Below are positions 1-8,977 of a stretch of DNA of 64,000 bases, piece by piece. The stretch's first letter is position 1. Each line of letters begins with the position of its first letter. A program made the translations under genes and the position numbers. The DNA comes from G965200765 sp965203865 (lineage in GTDB: Bacteria > Pseudomonadota > Gammaproteobacteria > Arenicellales > JAJDZL01): the NCBI GenBank assembly GCA_965203865.1, contig OZ241916.1, positions 2,232,001 through 2,296,000 of the forward strand, written 5' to 3'. The notes under the pieces are model-generated. The model was not told the origin of the DNA, did not search any database, and saw only the letters and a program-made list of their open reading frames with translations.

Positions 1-537
1 GTGACTGAACAGCATAATCCGGTCACCACTGTTCTCCTTCAGTATCTCGGAAAGCCAGTTGCGCTGAATTGACTCTAGTGGCAAATTCGAACCGTACAAC
101 TGGATGTTAAGTCCTATAAAACTGACTCCCTTGCAGGAAAAATGAAAGTAGTGTTCGCCAAAATACTCCGACCACGCATCCAGAAACGACTGGCAAACTG
201 TGCCGGCAGGTCCCCATGCTATAGGCTTGTCGCCTACATCGTGATTTCCTGGAATAATGTACAAAGGATGCCTGAGCTCGTTAATCTGCTCATGAAATTT
301 TTGGGCGGCATCTTCATAAAGATTTTTACTGGACGGTACCGGGTGCACCACATCACCCAAATGAATGACATGGGATAGTTCGCGACTGTTCAGGTCGGAT
401 ATCACATGGCGCAACCTGCGATTGGCCAGTTCATTAACCTTGAACGGGGAATTGGTATTCGCGTCATCCTGATTCAAATGCGTGTCGGCGACAACTGCAA
501 AAGAAAACAGCTTGTCGCCAAACGCAGGATGACGCAT
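1..537 (-). CDS. Metallophosphoesterase (calcineurin-like), 3' end off window
   Basis: The gene is read leftwards from an ATG at 537 and is still open at base 1, giving 179 codons. The translation shows the metal-binding signature of calcineurin-like phosphoesterases in order: VADTH (D-x-H) near residue 17, LGDVVH near residue 60, and PGNHD near residue 97, with the edge ending in FSH, which fits the later conserved His motif. These residues normally bind two metal ions and hydrolyse phosphomono- or diesters; the substrate cannot be told from sequence. There is no signal peptide, so it is probably cytoplasmic. It lies just downstream of tctBA on the same strand but behind a strong hairpin, so it is likely transcribed separately. 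Confidence 0.8.
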   Translation of the reverse strand, partial: MRHPAFGDKLFSFAVVADTHLNQDDANTNSPFKVNELANRRLRHVISDLNSRELSHVIHLGDVVHPVPSSKNLYEDAAQKFHEQINELRHPLYIIPGNHDVGDKPIAWGPAGTVCQSFLDAWSEYFGEHYFHFSCKGVSFIGLNIQLYGSNLPLESIQRNWLSEILKENSGDRIMLFSH

Positions 538-553
538 AAAAATTCATTCAGTA

Positions 554-583
554 CCCCTTTGCCGGTAGTCAACCGGCAAGGGG
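554..583 (-). terminator. Hairpin terminator at the 3' end of tctBA
   Basis: The left arm at 554-566 (CCCCTTTGCCGGT) pairs with the right arm at 572-583 (ACCGGCAAGGGG) with one bulged base and a 5-nt loop. Reading leftwards, an AT-rich run with five T follows about 12 nt later. The stem overlaps the tctA stop codon (569-571). Confidence 0.7.
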
Positions 584-2053
584 AATATTCTTTTTACGAC
601 TCTTGATCAAGAAGAATATCGACAGAATTGCCAGTGCCCAGAATATCCAGCAAATTGGACTGCGGAACAAGATGGCCAGACTTCCCTCGGAAAGTATCAT
701 GGATTGCCGAAAATTGTCTTCCAGCAGTGGTCCCAATATGAATGCTATCAAAAACGGCGGTGCCGGAAACTTGAAGATCATCATCACGTATCCCACGCAA
801 CCCATGAGTACCATCACCAGCACATCAAACAAACTGTTGTTGATCGCATAGGAACCAAAAAGGCAGCAAACCAGAACAATCGGGTAGAGAATTCGATTGG
901 GCACATTCGAGATTCGGCTGATTGCCCGAATAGAAAACTTTCCAACAACAAACAAATACGCACTACTGAGAATAATTCCGATAAACAGTGCGTAAATCAA
1001 AGGCAGATTCTCAACGAACAACAACGGTCCAGGCCTGAGTCCATGGATCATGAATGCTCCCAGAATCACAGCCGTGATCACATCGCCGGGCACACCAAGC
1101 GCCAGCAACGGAATCATGGTTGCACCTGCAACACCATTGTTGCCGGCTTCTGCTGCTGCAACACCCTCCAGTTCTCCCTTGCCGAAGTTGTCGGGATTCT
1201 TCGAAGTTCTGCGAGCTTCACTGTAGGAAAGGAACGCCGCCGGTGCGCCGCCAATTCCCGGAATCGCACCAAGAACAACGCCAATCGCACTCCCTCTTGC
1301 AATTGACTTGAAGCACTTCTTGAATTCTCCGAATGTAGCCCCAATGCCTGTCATGGGCGATGTCTTGAGTTGTGCAGAAACTCGCTGCGTGTAGAAGTGA
1401 ATAATCTCAGGCAGAGCAAACAGACCGATTAGTACCGGTATAAAACTCAGGCCGCTTAGCAGGTTCCAGTTGTCAAAAATGAATCGATTCGTACCGTAAA
1501 CAATGTCCAGTCCGATCACTGCGAACATCAAGCCAAGCGATGCAGAAACAATGCCTTTCATTAAATTGTCGCCCGACACCCCGGCGATGATGGTCAGGGA
1601 GAACAAAATCAGCGTAAAGAATTCTGGCGGACCGAACTTCAGAGCAAGTCCCGCCAGCAGTCCTGCTAGCAGTATGAGCGACAAGTTCGAAACAAAATCG
1701 GCAAAACAGGAAGCATACAACGCCATGTCCAGAGCTTTTCTCGCATCGCCTTTCTGCGTCAGCGGATAACCGTCCAGTACCGTACAGGACGCTGCCGGTG
1801 TGCCGGGGGCCTTGATCAATATTGCCGTAATCGAACCACCATACAAGCCGCCTTTGTAAACTCCCAGCAAAAGCAAAATCCCGGTTACTGGTGGCATAGT
1901 AAAGGTAAACGGCAGCACCAAAGCTACTCCCATCGGAGTTGTCATACCCGGGATCGCGCCGATAATTGCTCCAATCAGCACGCCAACAAAAACAATAACT
2001 ACATTCTGTACCGTCAGAAACAGCGAGAAGGCTTCAAGAATATTTTCTACCAT
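569..2053 (-). CDS. tctA: Tripartite tricarboxylate transporter, large membrane subunit TctA
   Basis: This is the large permease subunit of a tripartite tricarboxylate transporter, which moves carboxylates delivered by a periplasmic TctC protein. The protein (494 residues from the chosen start) is almost all hydrophobic segments and carries the family's glycine-rich N-terminal motif (GAIIGAIPGMTTPMGVALVLP) and a second conserved block with GAIPGIGG and ALGVPGD. I chose ATG 2053 because GAGGA lies about 10 nt upstream and it starts 10 nt after the tctB stop. A longer reading to 2113 uses a weak start and would overlap tctB by 50 nt. It forms an operon with tctB; tctC is transcribed divergently. 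The substrate is unknown: members transport citrate, tartrate, glutamate, terephthalate and others. Confidence 0.93.
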   Translation of the reverse strand: MVENILEAFSLFLTVQNVVIVFVGVLIGAIIGAIPGMTTPMGVALVLPFTFTMPPVTGILLLLGVYKGGLYGGSITAILIKAPGTPAASCTVLDGYPLTQKGDARKALDMALYASCFADFVSNLSLILLAGLLAGLALKFGPPEFFTLILFSLTIIAGVSGDNLMKGIVSASLGLMFAVIGLDIVYGTNRFIFDNWNLLSGLSFIPVLIGLFALPEIIHFYTQRVSAQLKTSPMTGIGATFGEFKKCFKSIARGSAIGVVLGAIPGIGGAPAAFLSYSEARRTSKNPDNFGKGELEGVAAAEAGNNGVAGATMIPLLALGVPGDVITAVILGAFMIHGLRPGPLLFVENLPLIYALFIGIILSSAYLFVVGKFSIRAISRISNVPNRILYPIVLVCCLFGSYAINNSLFDVLVMVLMGCVGYVMMIFKFPAPPFLIAFILGPLLEDNFRQSMILSEGSLAILFRSPICWIFWALAILSIFFLIKSRKKNIPLAG

Positions 2054-2063
2054 GACCCATTCC

Positions 2064-2558
2064 TCAGCCGTGAATGAATTCAAACATTCCCAATGGTATC
2101 GGGATGTTTGCAATTATTACAAAAAACACATAAAGCAGAACTGGCGGAATAATCGAAATCAGAACCATCATTCCCACGCGTCTCTCGCTGGCAAACCACG
2201 CCAGTCCGGCGATTAACAAAATCCCCGGAACTACAAATCCCAGGTAGGGAGCGATAAAGTAGAATCCGAACAAGACTCCAAGTATGATCGCCAAACGCGG
2301 CAATCTCTCCGGCCAAGGGACGGGTTCCCCCGCCTCTTCTTCGTCATCTTGCTTCTCCTCAAACGGCTTGATTGCCATGATGATTCCCGAAAGAGTAAAC
2401 AGCGATGCAACAATCAACGGCCAAAATTCCGGTGCGAGGGCAAGAACATCTACATCGCCAGGTGAATCAATGCCTATCGGTATTAATACGAACAGCGTTA
2501 GCAGGCCAAGTCCCACGACAACAAGGCCTTCTATTCTGAGTTTTAACTTGCTATCCAT
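2064..2558 (-). CDS. tctB: Tripartite tricarboxylate transporter, small membrane subunit TctB
   Basis: The small membrane subunit of the TctABC carrier, about 164 residues with four predicted transmembrane segments and an acidic cytoplasmic loop (KQDDEEEAGE) between segments 2 and 3, all as in the TctB family. The ATG at 2558 is preferred over a TTG at 2570 because that TTG belongs to TTGGAG, the ribosome-binding site of the ATG. It sits immediately upstream of tctA with a 10-nt gap, so the two are translated from one message. Sequence conservation in TctB is low; the call rests on size, topology and position next to tctA. Confidence 0.88.
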   Translation of the reverse strand: MDSKLKLRIEGLVVVGLGLLTLFVLIPIGIDSPGDVDVLALAPEFWPLIVASLFTLSGIIMAIKPFEEKQDDEEEAGEPVPWPERLPRLAIILGVLFGFYFIAPYLGFVVPGILLIAGLAWFASERRVGMMVLISIIPPVLLYVFFVIIANIPIPLGMFEFIHG

Positions 2559-2794
2559 ATCAGACTCCAAAAAACTTTAATTTAGACAGGGAATCAGTAA
2601 TTTGAAAATTTACTTCAAACGAAGAAATCCCCCAACCTTCAATAGTCAAAACTTCTCCTCCAATTACCCGAACAAACAGTCCAAGTTTGTGTATATCAGA
2701 ACAAGTTATACCATTGCAACAAAATTTTATATACTCAACTGTATAGAATCGTATTAAACTGGATGAATCATCATTTACAAATTGAGGAAATGCC
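2559..2794. promoter_or_regulatory. Divergent promoter region between tctBA and tctC
   Basis: This 236-bp AT-rich gap separates the divergent tctB and tctC starts and must hold both promoters. A TGTATAGAAT stretch near 2740 resembles an extended -10 box facing tctC, and a GAGGA ribosome site stands 8 nt before the tctC ATG. I cannot assign -35 boxes or an operator with confidence. Confidence 0.4.
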
Positions 2795-3775
2795 ATGAAA
2801 AAATTTACCTTAATCGCTTCACTATTGCTGGGTTCGCTAGCAATGTTGTCTACAGGCATCGTATCCGCAGCATACCCCGTAAAGCCGGTAACACTAGTGT
2901 CACCTTACGGACCGGGCGGTGCAGCAGACTTGGCTGCCCGAACCTTGTCAGCAACTGCACCTGCCTATCTCGGCAACGGTATTCTGGTAGTTAACCGCAC
3001 CGGTGCCGGTGGCGTGTCGGGATCTACGACTGTTGCCAAAGGCAAACCGGATGGCTACACGCTTCTTCTGGCGCGAGTCGGCTCTCAGGCAGCCGTTCCG
3101 GCGATCAACCGAACCATTCCGTACAAGTGGGACGAGTTCACCTTCTTAGGCTTGCTCGAGCTCAATCCATTCGTGCTTGTCGTAAATTCCAGCTCACCCT
3201 ACAAAACGCTGGACGATATCAAGGCTGCTATTGAAGGCGGTGCCAAACTGAGTTACTCGTCAGCAGGCGTCGGTACATTGCTGCATGTTGCGATGACCAT
3301 GGTATTGGACCAGTTCGGATTGCCAGCGGATGCGATGAAGCACGTTCCCTACAAGGGCGGCGGGAAAGCGGCAGCTGCCGTAGTCGGAGGACATGTAGAC
3401 ATGTTCTTTCAAAACCTTTCAGGAGTAATCGGCAGTATCCAGTCGGGCGACCTTCGCGCAATTGCGGTATCAACACCCGACCGTGTTCCTTCGCTTCCTG
3501 ACGTACCAACCGTGGGAGAGGCAGGTTATCCTGCACTTGAAACCATCATTGGATGGAGCGGTGTTTGGGGTCCCCCGAATCTTCCAGACGAAGTGGTAGC
3601 CAAGTGGGTTGAGGTGCTTCAAAATGTTGCACAAGACAAAGCCTGGATCAAACTGACAAAAGGGCTGGGTTCGGTACCGTACGTAAGAGGACCCGATGAC
3701 ACCAAGGCGTTCGTGGAGAATCAGTACCAGGCATTCAAGGAACTAACCGAAAAGCTTGGTATGACGATCAGGTAA
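2795..3775 (+). CDS. tctC: TctC / Bug-family periplasmic substrate-binding protein
   Basis: A 326-residue extracytoplasmic solute receptor for the tripartite tricarboxylate transporter encoded divergently at its left. Residues 1-25 form a clear Sec signal peptide (basic MKK, hydrophobic core, cleavage after VSA), so the mature protein is periplasmic. Family hallmarks are YPVKPV at the mature start, the SPYGPGGAADLAAR loop that binds a carboxylate, the NRTGAGG segment, and a DVPTVGEAGYP block near the C-terminus. Length is typical of Bug receptors. The ligand cannot be read from sequence. The sulfatase and GMC oxidoreductase downstream suggest the substrate may feed them, but a strong hairpin follows tctC and may separate transcription. 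Confidence 0.93.
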   Translation: MKKFTLIASLLLGSLAMLSTGIVSAAYPVKPVTLVSPYGPGGAADLAARTLSATAPAYLGNGILVVNRTGAGGVSGSTTVAKGKPDGYTLLLARVGSQAAVPAINRTIPYKWDEFTFLGLLELNPFVLVVNSSSPYKTLDDIKAAIEGGAKLSYSSAGVGTLLHVAMTMVLDQFGLPADAMKHVPYKGGGKAAAAVVGGHVDMFFQNLSGVIGSIQSGDLRAIAVSTPDRVPSLPDVPTVGEAGYPALETIIGWSGVWGPPNLPDEVVAKWVEVLQNVAQDKAWIKLTKGLGSVPYVRGPDDTKAFVENQYQAFKELTEKLGMTIR

Positions 3776-3804
3776 ATCCGGTTGTAAACAAGGAGAGTAA
3801 ACAG

Positions 3805-3842
3805 GTGCAGGGTTGCAATCCAATCCGGTTGCAACCCTGTAC
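3805..3842 (+). terminator. Long hairpin after tctC
   Basis: Arms at 3805-3818 (GTGCAGGGTTGCAA) and 3829-3842 (TTGCAACCCTGTAC) pair over 14 bp with one G-U pair and a 10-nt loop. The downstream T run is weak, so it could be a terminator or an mRNA-stabilising hairpin that sets tctC above the following genes. Confidence 0.6.
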
Positions 3843-3891
3843 AAACTTCCTTTAACATTGGAAATGGATAATTCGTGAAGGTTGACTTGGC

Positions 3892-5433
3892 ATGAAAGAC
3901 AGACCGCTTAACATTGTTGTAATACAAGTAGACCAGATGAGTGCACAAGCCTTGTCCCTCTATGGACACAAGGTGGTTAAAACTCCGCATTTGGAAAGAC
4001 TTGCCAGCGACGGCACGGTTTTTACAAACAGCTACTGCAATTTTCCGCTATGTGTTCCGTCAAGAGTGTCCATGCTGGCGGGCAGATACCCGAATGCAAT
4101 CAACATTTGGGACAACGCTACCGAGATGCCGGCTGCCATTCCCACTTTATCGCATTATTTGCGGAATCTGGGCTACCATACGGTGTTATCCGGGAAAATG
4201 CACTTTATTGGCCCCGACCAGGTACACGGGTTCAACGAACGAACGACGACGGACATCTACCCTTCAAACTTCGCCTGGACTCCCGACTGGGTCGTCGGAG
4301 AACGCTATCGCCCCACTGGAATCAATATGCGCGCTGTGGTGGATTCAGGCCTCTGTGTTCGAAGCCTGCAAATCGACTACGACGAAGAAGTTGAGTTTGC
4401 CAGCATACAAAAGATTCACGACTTGGCACGTTATTGCCAGGAAAAGCCATTCATGCTGTGGATTTCATTTACCCATCCACACTCGCCGTACATCACAACA
4501 GAGGAATTCTGGTCGCGTTACAATCACGACGATGTCGAAATGCCCGAAGTGCCGGAACTGAGTCTGGAGGAAATGGATGTCATGAGCCGTTGGTTGCACT
4601 ACGCCCATGGTGGAGACTTGCACAATGTTACCGAAGAACATATCTTGACGGCGCGGCATGCCTATTTCGGCATGTGTTCCTATCTTGATGACAAGGTCGG
4701 ACGTATTCTGGATGCATTGTCACAGACAAACCTTGATTCCAATACTGCCGTTTTATTCACTTCCGACCATGGCGAAATGCTGGGCGAACGCGGCATGTGG
4801 TTCAAGCAGTCCTTCTACGAATGGTCGGTAACAGTTCCACTCATCGTAAAAATTCCCGGACTGCAAGCAAAGCCGAAAATCAAGAAGCTGGTTTCACTTG
4901 TTGATTTATTGCCTACATTGGCAGATATTGCTTCTTCGGGCAAAGAGCTTGATGCCGTATCGCCTTTGGACGGAAACAGCTTGGTGCCATTAATGTCGGG
5001 TACAGAAATGAACTGGAACAATCAAGTCATTTCGGAATATACTGGAGAAGGTGTCAATGCCCCTTGTCGAATGGTACGGCGCGATGGCATGAAGTATATT
5101 TATACCCACGGACATCCAGAACTGCTGTACAACCTTGCAGACGACCCAAACGAATTGAAAAACTTGGCCGGAGAACCAAAATATGCAGACATAGAGAAAA
5201 GTCTGCGAGCCGAACTTTTGACGAATTGGAATCCGGATTCGATTTTTGATTCCTGCATCGAAAGCCAAAAAGAGAGGTTGTTCATTCAGAAAGTTACGGA
5301 CGGAGTCCCCAATTGGGCCTATTGTGCGAAAAGCGGCGACGATAAACGGTATGTACGTAATGACAGTGCGGTTGGTACAAAAGCCAAGGCTAGATACCCC
5401 TATGTCGAGCCTACTCCGTTTTTGAAGCAATAA
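3892..5433 (+). CDS. Sulfatase of the choline-sulfatase (BetC-like) type
   Basis: A 513-residue formylglycine-dependent sulfatase. The catalytic signature is LCVPSR with Cys54, the residue oxidised to formylglycine in C-x-P-S-R sulfatases; Asp14 (IQVDQM) and the later FTSDHGEMLGERG block supply metal ligands. The C-terminal part, with an ESQKERLFIQK stretch and a PYVEPTPF end, resembles the extra C-terminal segment of choline-sulfatases, which release choline and sulfate from choline-O-sulfate. There is no signal peptide, as expected for cytoplasmic BetC. The GMC oxidoreductase downstream resembles choline dehydrogenase, which supports but does not prove a choline-sulfate substrate. GAAGG lies about 10 nt before the ATG. 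An anaerobic sulfatase-maturating or FGE partner is not visible here. Confidence 0.82.
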   Translation: MKDRPLNIVVIQVDQMSAQALSLYGHKVVKTPHLERLASDGTVFTNSYCNFPLCVPSRVSMLAGRYPNAINIWDNATEMPAAIPTLSHYLRNLGYHTVLSGKMHFIGPDQVHGFNERTTTDIYPSNFAWTPDWVVGERYRPTGINMRAVVDSGLCVRSLQIDYDEEVEFASIQKIHDLARYCQEKPFMLWISFTHPHSPYITTEEFWSRYNHDDVEMPEVPELSLEEMDVMSRWLHYAHGGDLHNVTEEHILTARHAYFGMCSYLDDKVGRILDALSQTNLDSNTAVLFTSDHGEMLGERGMWFKQSFYEWSVTVPLIVKIPGLQAKPKIKKLVSLVDLLPTLADIASSGKELDAVSPLDGNSLVPLMSGTEMNWNNQVISEYTGEGVNAPCRMVRRDGMKYIYTHGHPELLYNLADDPNELKNLAGEPKYADIEKSLRAELLTNWNPDSIFDSCIESQKERLFIQKVTDGVPNWAYCAKSGDDKRYVRNDSAVGTKAKARYPYVEPTPFLKQ

Positions 5434-5460
5434 GTTTGGGCAATTTGAATTAATTCGTCA

Positions 5461-5580
5461 TTACTGTATGACCTTTACTTTGTTCACCGCTTCCAGGATT
5501 TGTGAACCAGGTAATCCATTTGTCCGAGCTGCAGTTGTAGCCAGGCATAAAATTCCAGCAGCAAGGTATAGCTTACGCAT
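5461..5580 (-). CDS. Doubtful 39-residue ORF with a signal-peptide-like start
   Basis: On the minus strand, an ATG at 5580 opens a 39-codon frame beginning MRKLYLAAGILCLATTAA, which looks like a signal peptide, and ending at 5461. Its start lies two bases from the ATG of the divergent GMC gene, and no ribosome site is evident. It could be the remnant of a secreted or periplasmic protein gene, or chance. I do not recognise a family. Confidence 0.2.
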   Translation of the reverse strand: MRKLYLAAGILCLATTAARTNGLPGSQILEAVNKVKVIQ

Positions 5581-5582
5581 CA

Positions 5583-7187
5583 ATGGCTGAAAACAATTTT
5601 GATTACATTGTAGTAGGTGCTGGAACGGCAGGTTGTATTGTTGCGAACAGGCTTTCCGCCAACCCTCAAACAAAGGTATTGCTTCTTGAAGCGGGCGGCA
5701 AGGATTCCAATATCTGGATTCATATCCCCGTCGGATATTTCAAAAACATGCACAACCCCAAGTTTGACTGGTGCTACATGACTGAACCGGACCCGGGGTT
5801 GAATGGCAGAAGCATAAGTTGGCCCAGAGGCAAAGTACTCGGTGGTTCCAGTTCGATTAACGGATTGCTGTACATACGAGGGCATAAAGAGGACTACAAC
5901 GACTGGCAAAAGATGGGGAACGAAGGATGGTCGTACGATGATTTGCTGCCCTACTTTATCAAGTGCGAAGACCAGGAGCGCGGGCCAAGTGCCTATCATG
6001 GTGTTGGTGGGCCTCTCAAAGTATCCGATTTGCAAGTGCAAAGAAACATTTGCGATGCGTTTATCAGAGCAGCAACAGAAGCCGGCATCCCGGAAAATAA
6101 CGATTTCAATGGCGAGCATCAAGAAGGAGTGGGGTACTTTCAGCTAACCGCCCGCAACGGTCGTCGGTGCAGCACCGCAACCGGCTACCTTCGTATTGCT
6201 GAAACCAGACCAAATCTAAAAGTTATCACTCGTGCATTGACAAGCAAGGTCAAGTTCAAATCCGGTCGAGCAGAATCCGTTGAATACATCGTCAACGGTG
6301 AATCATTTACAGCCAGTGCAAACCGGGAAATAATTCTTTGTGCCGGGGCGATTAATACACCGCAAATTTTGATGCTTTCCGGGGTCGGAGACGGAAAAAA
6401 ACTTCAGGAATTTTCCATCCCGATGGTTTCCCATCTTCCGGGCGTTGGCAAAAACCTTCAGGATCATTTGCAAATTCGGTCAGTGTACCGGTGCAGTGTT
6501 TCGACACTGAACGACGAGGTTCGAAATCCCTTGAGAAAATTGAAAATCGGAGCTCAGTACTTACTGTTTCGAACCGGTCCAATGTCTATGGCAGCAAGTC
6601 AGGTCGGGATTTTCACCAGAACTTCGCAAGATCTTGACAGACCTGATATTCAGTTCCATTTTCAGCCACTTAGTGCAGACAGTCCGGGTGAAGGCGTAAA
6701 CAATTTCTCGGGAATTACTTCGTCTATCACACAACTTCGACCAGAAAGCAGAGGTGAGATTCGGCTTAAATCGACTGCACCGCAAGATTATCCAGAAATT
6801 CACCCAAACTATCTCAGCGAAGAACTGGATCAAAAAGTAGTTGTTGCCGGAATGCGAATATCTCGAACAATTGCAAACAACAAATCCCTGTCTTCATTTG
6901 TTGTTGAAGAAAAAATTCCGGGAATTGACTTGCAGACAGATGAGGAGTTGCTGGACTGTGCAAGAAATATTGGTGAAACAATCTATCATCCTGTTGGAAC
7001 TGCCAAGATGTCTCCAGAATCGGATGACCTTGGTGTGGTTAATCCTCAGTTGCAAGTACGGGGTGTTGAAGGGTTACGAGTGGTAGATGCTTCCATAATG
7101 CCAAATCTTGTCTCTGGAAATACCAATGCGCCTACTGCAGCAATCGCCGAAAAGGCTTGTGATATGATTCAGCGGGACGCTAGGTAA
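5583..7187 (+). CDS. GMC-family FAD-dependent oxidoreductase (choline-dehydrogenase-like)
   Basis: A 534-residue flavoprotein of the glucose-methanol-choline family. The N-terminal FAD-binding Rossmann motif is VVGAGTAG (Gly12, Gly14, Gly17), followed by LLLEAG. GMC signature 1 is seen at about residues 82-100 (RGKVLGGSSSINGL) and signature 2 at about 254-268 (GAINTPQILMLSGVG). His469 in HPVGT and Asn513 in SGNTNAPT match the catalytic His/Asn pair. Such enzymes oxidise primary alcohols; BetA oxidises choline to betaine aldehyde. Position after a BetC-like sulfatase makes a choline-type alcohol plausible, but many GMC enzymes act on other alcohols. No good ribosome-binding site precedes the ATG. 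Confidence 0.88.
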   Translation: MAENNFDYIVVGAGTAGCIVANRLSANPQTKVLLLEAGGKDSNIWIHIPVGYFKNMHNPKFDWCYMTEPDPGLNGRSISWPRGKVLGGSSSINGLLYIRGHKEDYNDWQKMGNEGWSYDDLLPYFIKCEDQERGPSAYHGVGGPLKVSDLQVQRNICDAFIRAATEAGIPENNDFNGEHQEGVGYFQLTARNGRRCSTATGYLRIAETRPNLKVITRALTSKVKFKSGRAESVEYIVNGESFTASANREIILCAGAINTPQILMLSGVGDGKKLQEFSIPMVSHLPGVGKNLQDHLQIRSVYRCSVSTLNDEVRNPLRKLKIGAQYLLFRTGPMSMAASQVGIFTRTSQDLDRPDIQFHFQPLSADSPGEGVNNFSGITSSITQLRPESRGEIRLKSTAPQDYPEIHPNYLSEELDQKVVVAGMRISRTIANNKSLSSFVVEEKIPGIDLQTDEELLDCARNIGETIYHPVGTAKMSPESDDLGVVNPQLQVRGVEGLRVVDASIMPNLVSGNTNAPTAAIAEKACDMIQRDAR

Positions 7188-7286
7188 AAGTGCTATTTAC
7201 GGGATAGCAAAAGAGCCATTATGAAAAGCCCGCCGAAGAAAAGGGAGCACAAGTTCCCTGTTCCTGATTCTTGCGGTCAATTGTAT

Positions 7287-7484
7287 TCATGAAATATCAC
7301 GAATTTTCTCACTGAATGACCGATCGTCATCTGAAAGAAAGACTGGCTCTTGCTTGTCGTAGTAGTCCATAATTCTCCGAGTTTCGTCGTTCAACTGGTT
7401 AACATCGTACAGAACACCATTGGTCTCGATAAAAGAATCCTTATCATCTTCCAAGAATTCTTTGAATTTCTTTGTTTTATTCAT
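7287..7484 (-). CDS. Small acidic hypothetical protein (65 residues)
   Basis: The ATG at 7484 has a strong ribosome site (AAAGGAG, 7 nt spacing), so this is probably a real gene even though the protein is short. It begins MNKTKKFKEFLEDDKDS and is rich in Asp, Glu and Lys, with no membrane segment or Cys. A longer reading to 7550 lacks a ribosome site. I recognise no family. It stands alone between the GMC gene and glcF, on the glc strand but 187 bp beyond the glcF stop, in a low-GC patch. Confidence 0.55.
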   Translation of the reverse strand: MNKTKKFKEFLEDDKDSFIETNGVLYDVNQLNDETRRIMDYYDKQEPVFLSDDDRSFSEKIRDIS

Positions 7485-7737
7485 TATATTCTCCTTTGAG
7501 ATTATGCAATTTTCTGACTTGCTAAAACCGTAGTAATTACTACAAGTCAAGTATTAATTATCTAGCTGTTCAGTATAGCCAAAGAACTCGTTTTCTGGTA
7601 CTGGATGTTTGTAGCGTTTTATCTCTTTGGAAAAAACACCAGTCAAATCTTGGACAGATGTATCCGCCTATTAAATTGTGTCGAGTACAGTGTCAATTTT
7701 CATCATTATCCAACCCCACTAATTCTCTGAACCGATA

Positions 7738-8946
7738 CTAATCATTGAATTCAAAAATTTCCACCCAGTGCTTGACGGGTACTTGAGACTTGGTTTGCAA
7801 TTGCAGCAAGCATCCGATATTTGCTGTTGCTATAACCTCCGGGTTATCGCCTTGCAGGCATGACAACTTGTCATCAAGTAGTTTGCCGGACAATTCGGGC
7901 TGTAAAATCGAATAAGTTCCAGCAGAACCGCAGCATAGATGAGCATTGCTCACCGAAGTGGTTTCTATATTGCAACGCTCCAAAATGGATTCGACATTAC
8001 CCGCCACTTTTTGGCCATGCTGCAATGTACACGGCGAATGAAATGCCACGCGTTTTGGAGTCGAACGAATCGCTTTCTGCAGATCTCGCTCTATTTTCAG
8101 TTCAGACAAATCAATGGTTCTGGAAGAAACAAATTCCGCCTTGCTGGAATATTCAGCATCCTGCGCTAGCAGATCTTTATACTCTTTTATTGCACTCCCG
8201 CAACCGCTTGCTGTTGACACTACAGCTTCTGCTCCGTTCTCCAGTTTTGGCAACCAGGCATCAATATTTCTGCGCGCATGTTGCATTGCAAGTTCTTTAT
8301 TTCCAAGATGATGCGCCAAGGCACCGCAACATCCGTCATTCGTGCATATTGCTGAAATAGATTGACAATCAAGAAACCTGGCAGCTGCCAGATTGATTGC
8401 TGGTTTGGCTACGCGTTGAATACAGCCTTGATGAATAATCATGCGCCTGCCATGACGCGGTTCAGGCCATTTCCCGGCAACTTCGCGCGGTGGAATTTTC
8501 ACACGAAGATTTTTCGGCAACACGAATTTTAACGCCCGGGCTACTCCGAGGCCGATTCTTGCAAGGTTCGGGCTCGGAATAATAGTGCACAAGAGTCTCC
8601 GTTGAACCTTTTCAAGTGCTTTCCTTTTTACTTTCCCTTCAATCAAACCGCGCCCTATATCAAGCAATTGCGAATAATTGACTCCAGAAGGACATGTGGT
8701 CTCACACGCACGACAAGTCAAGCACCTGTCCAGATGCAATTGCGTCTTCTGAGTTGCCACCCGCCCTTCAAGCATTTGCTTTATCAGATAAATTCGGCCT
8801 CGCGGTCCGTCCAATTCGTTCCCAAGAATTTGATAGGTAGGACAGGTAGCCGTGCAAAAACCGCAATGGACGCACTTCCTCAGGATGGAATCCGCCAGAC
8901 GGCCGTCATCAGTATCTTTTATGAAATCTGCAAGCTCAGTTTGCAT
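7738..8946 (-). CDS. glcF: Glycolate oxidase iron-sulfur subunit GlcF
   Basis: The 402-residue iron-sulfur subunit of glycolate oxidase (GlcDEF), which passes electrons from glycolate to the respiratory chain at the inner membrane. Two ferredoxin-type 4Fe-4S motifs lie near the N-terminus (CVHCGFCTATCP around residue 25 and CLTCRACETTCP around residue 75), followed by the two cysteine-rich CCG domains (a DGCCGALAHHLG block and a LCCGSAGTYS block near the end) typical of this family. Last gene of a leftward glcD-glcE-glcF operon, with a 31-bp gap to glcE. Size and motif order match E. coli GlcF. Confidence 0.95.
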   Translation of the reverse strand: MQTELADFIKDTDDGRLADSILRKCVHCGFCTATCPTYQILGNELDGPRGRIYLIKQMLEGRVATQKTQLHLDRCLTCRACETTCPSGVNYSQLLDIGRGLIEGKVKRKALEKVQRRLLCTIIPSPNLARIGLGVARALKFVLPKNLRVKIPPREVAGKWPEPRHGRRMIIHQGCIQRVAKPAINLAAARFLDCQSISAICTNDGCCGALAHHLGNKELAMQHARRNIDAWLPKLENGAEAVVSTASGCGSAIKEYKDLLAQDAEYSSKAEFVSSRTIDLSELKIERDLQKAIRSTPKRVAFHSPCTLQHGQKVAGNVESILERCNIETTSVSNAHLCCGSAGTYSILQPELSGKLLDDKLSCLQGDNPEVIATANIGCLLQLQTKSQVPVKHWVEIFEFND

Positions 8947-8977
8947 GAATTACCTAGCGTTCCTTTCAGTACAAAAA

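Noticed and set aside
2795..2994. A second frame over the start of tctC
   Set aside because: Shadow frame; tctC has a signal peptide and family motifs.
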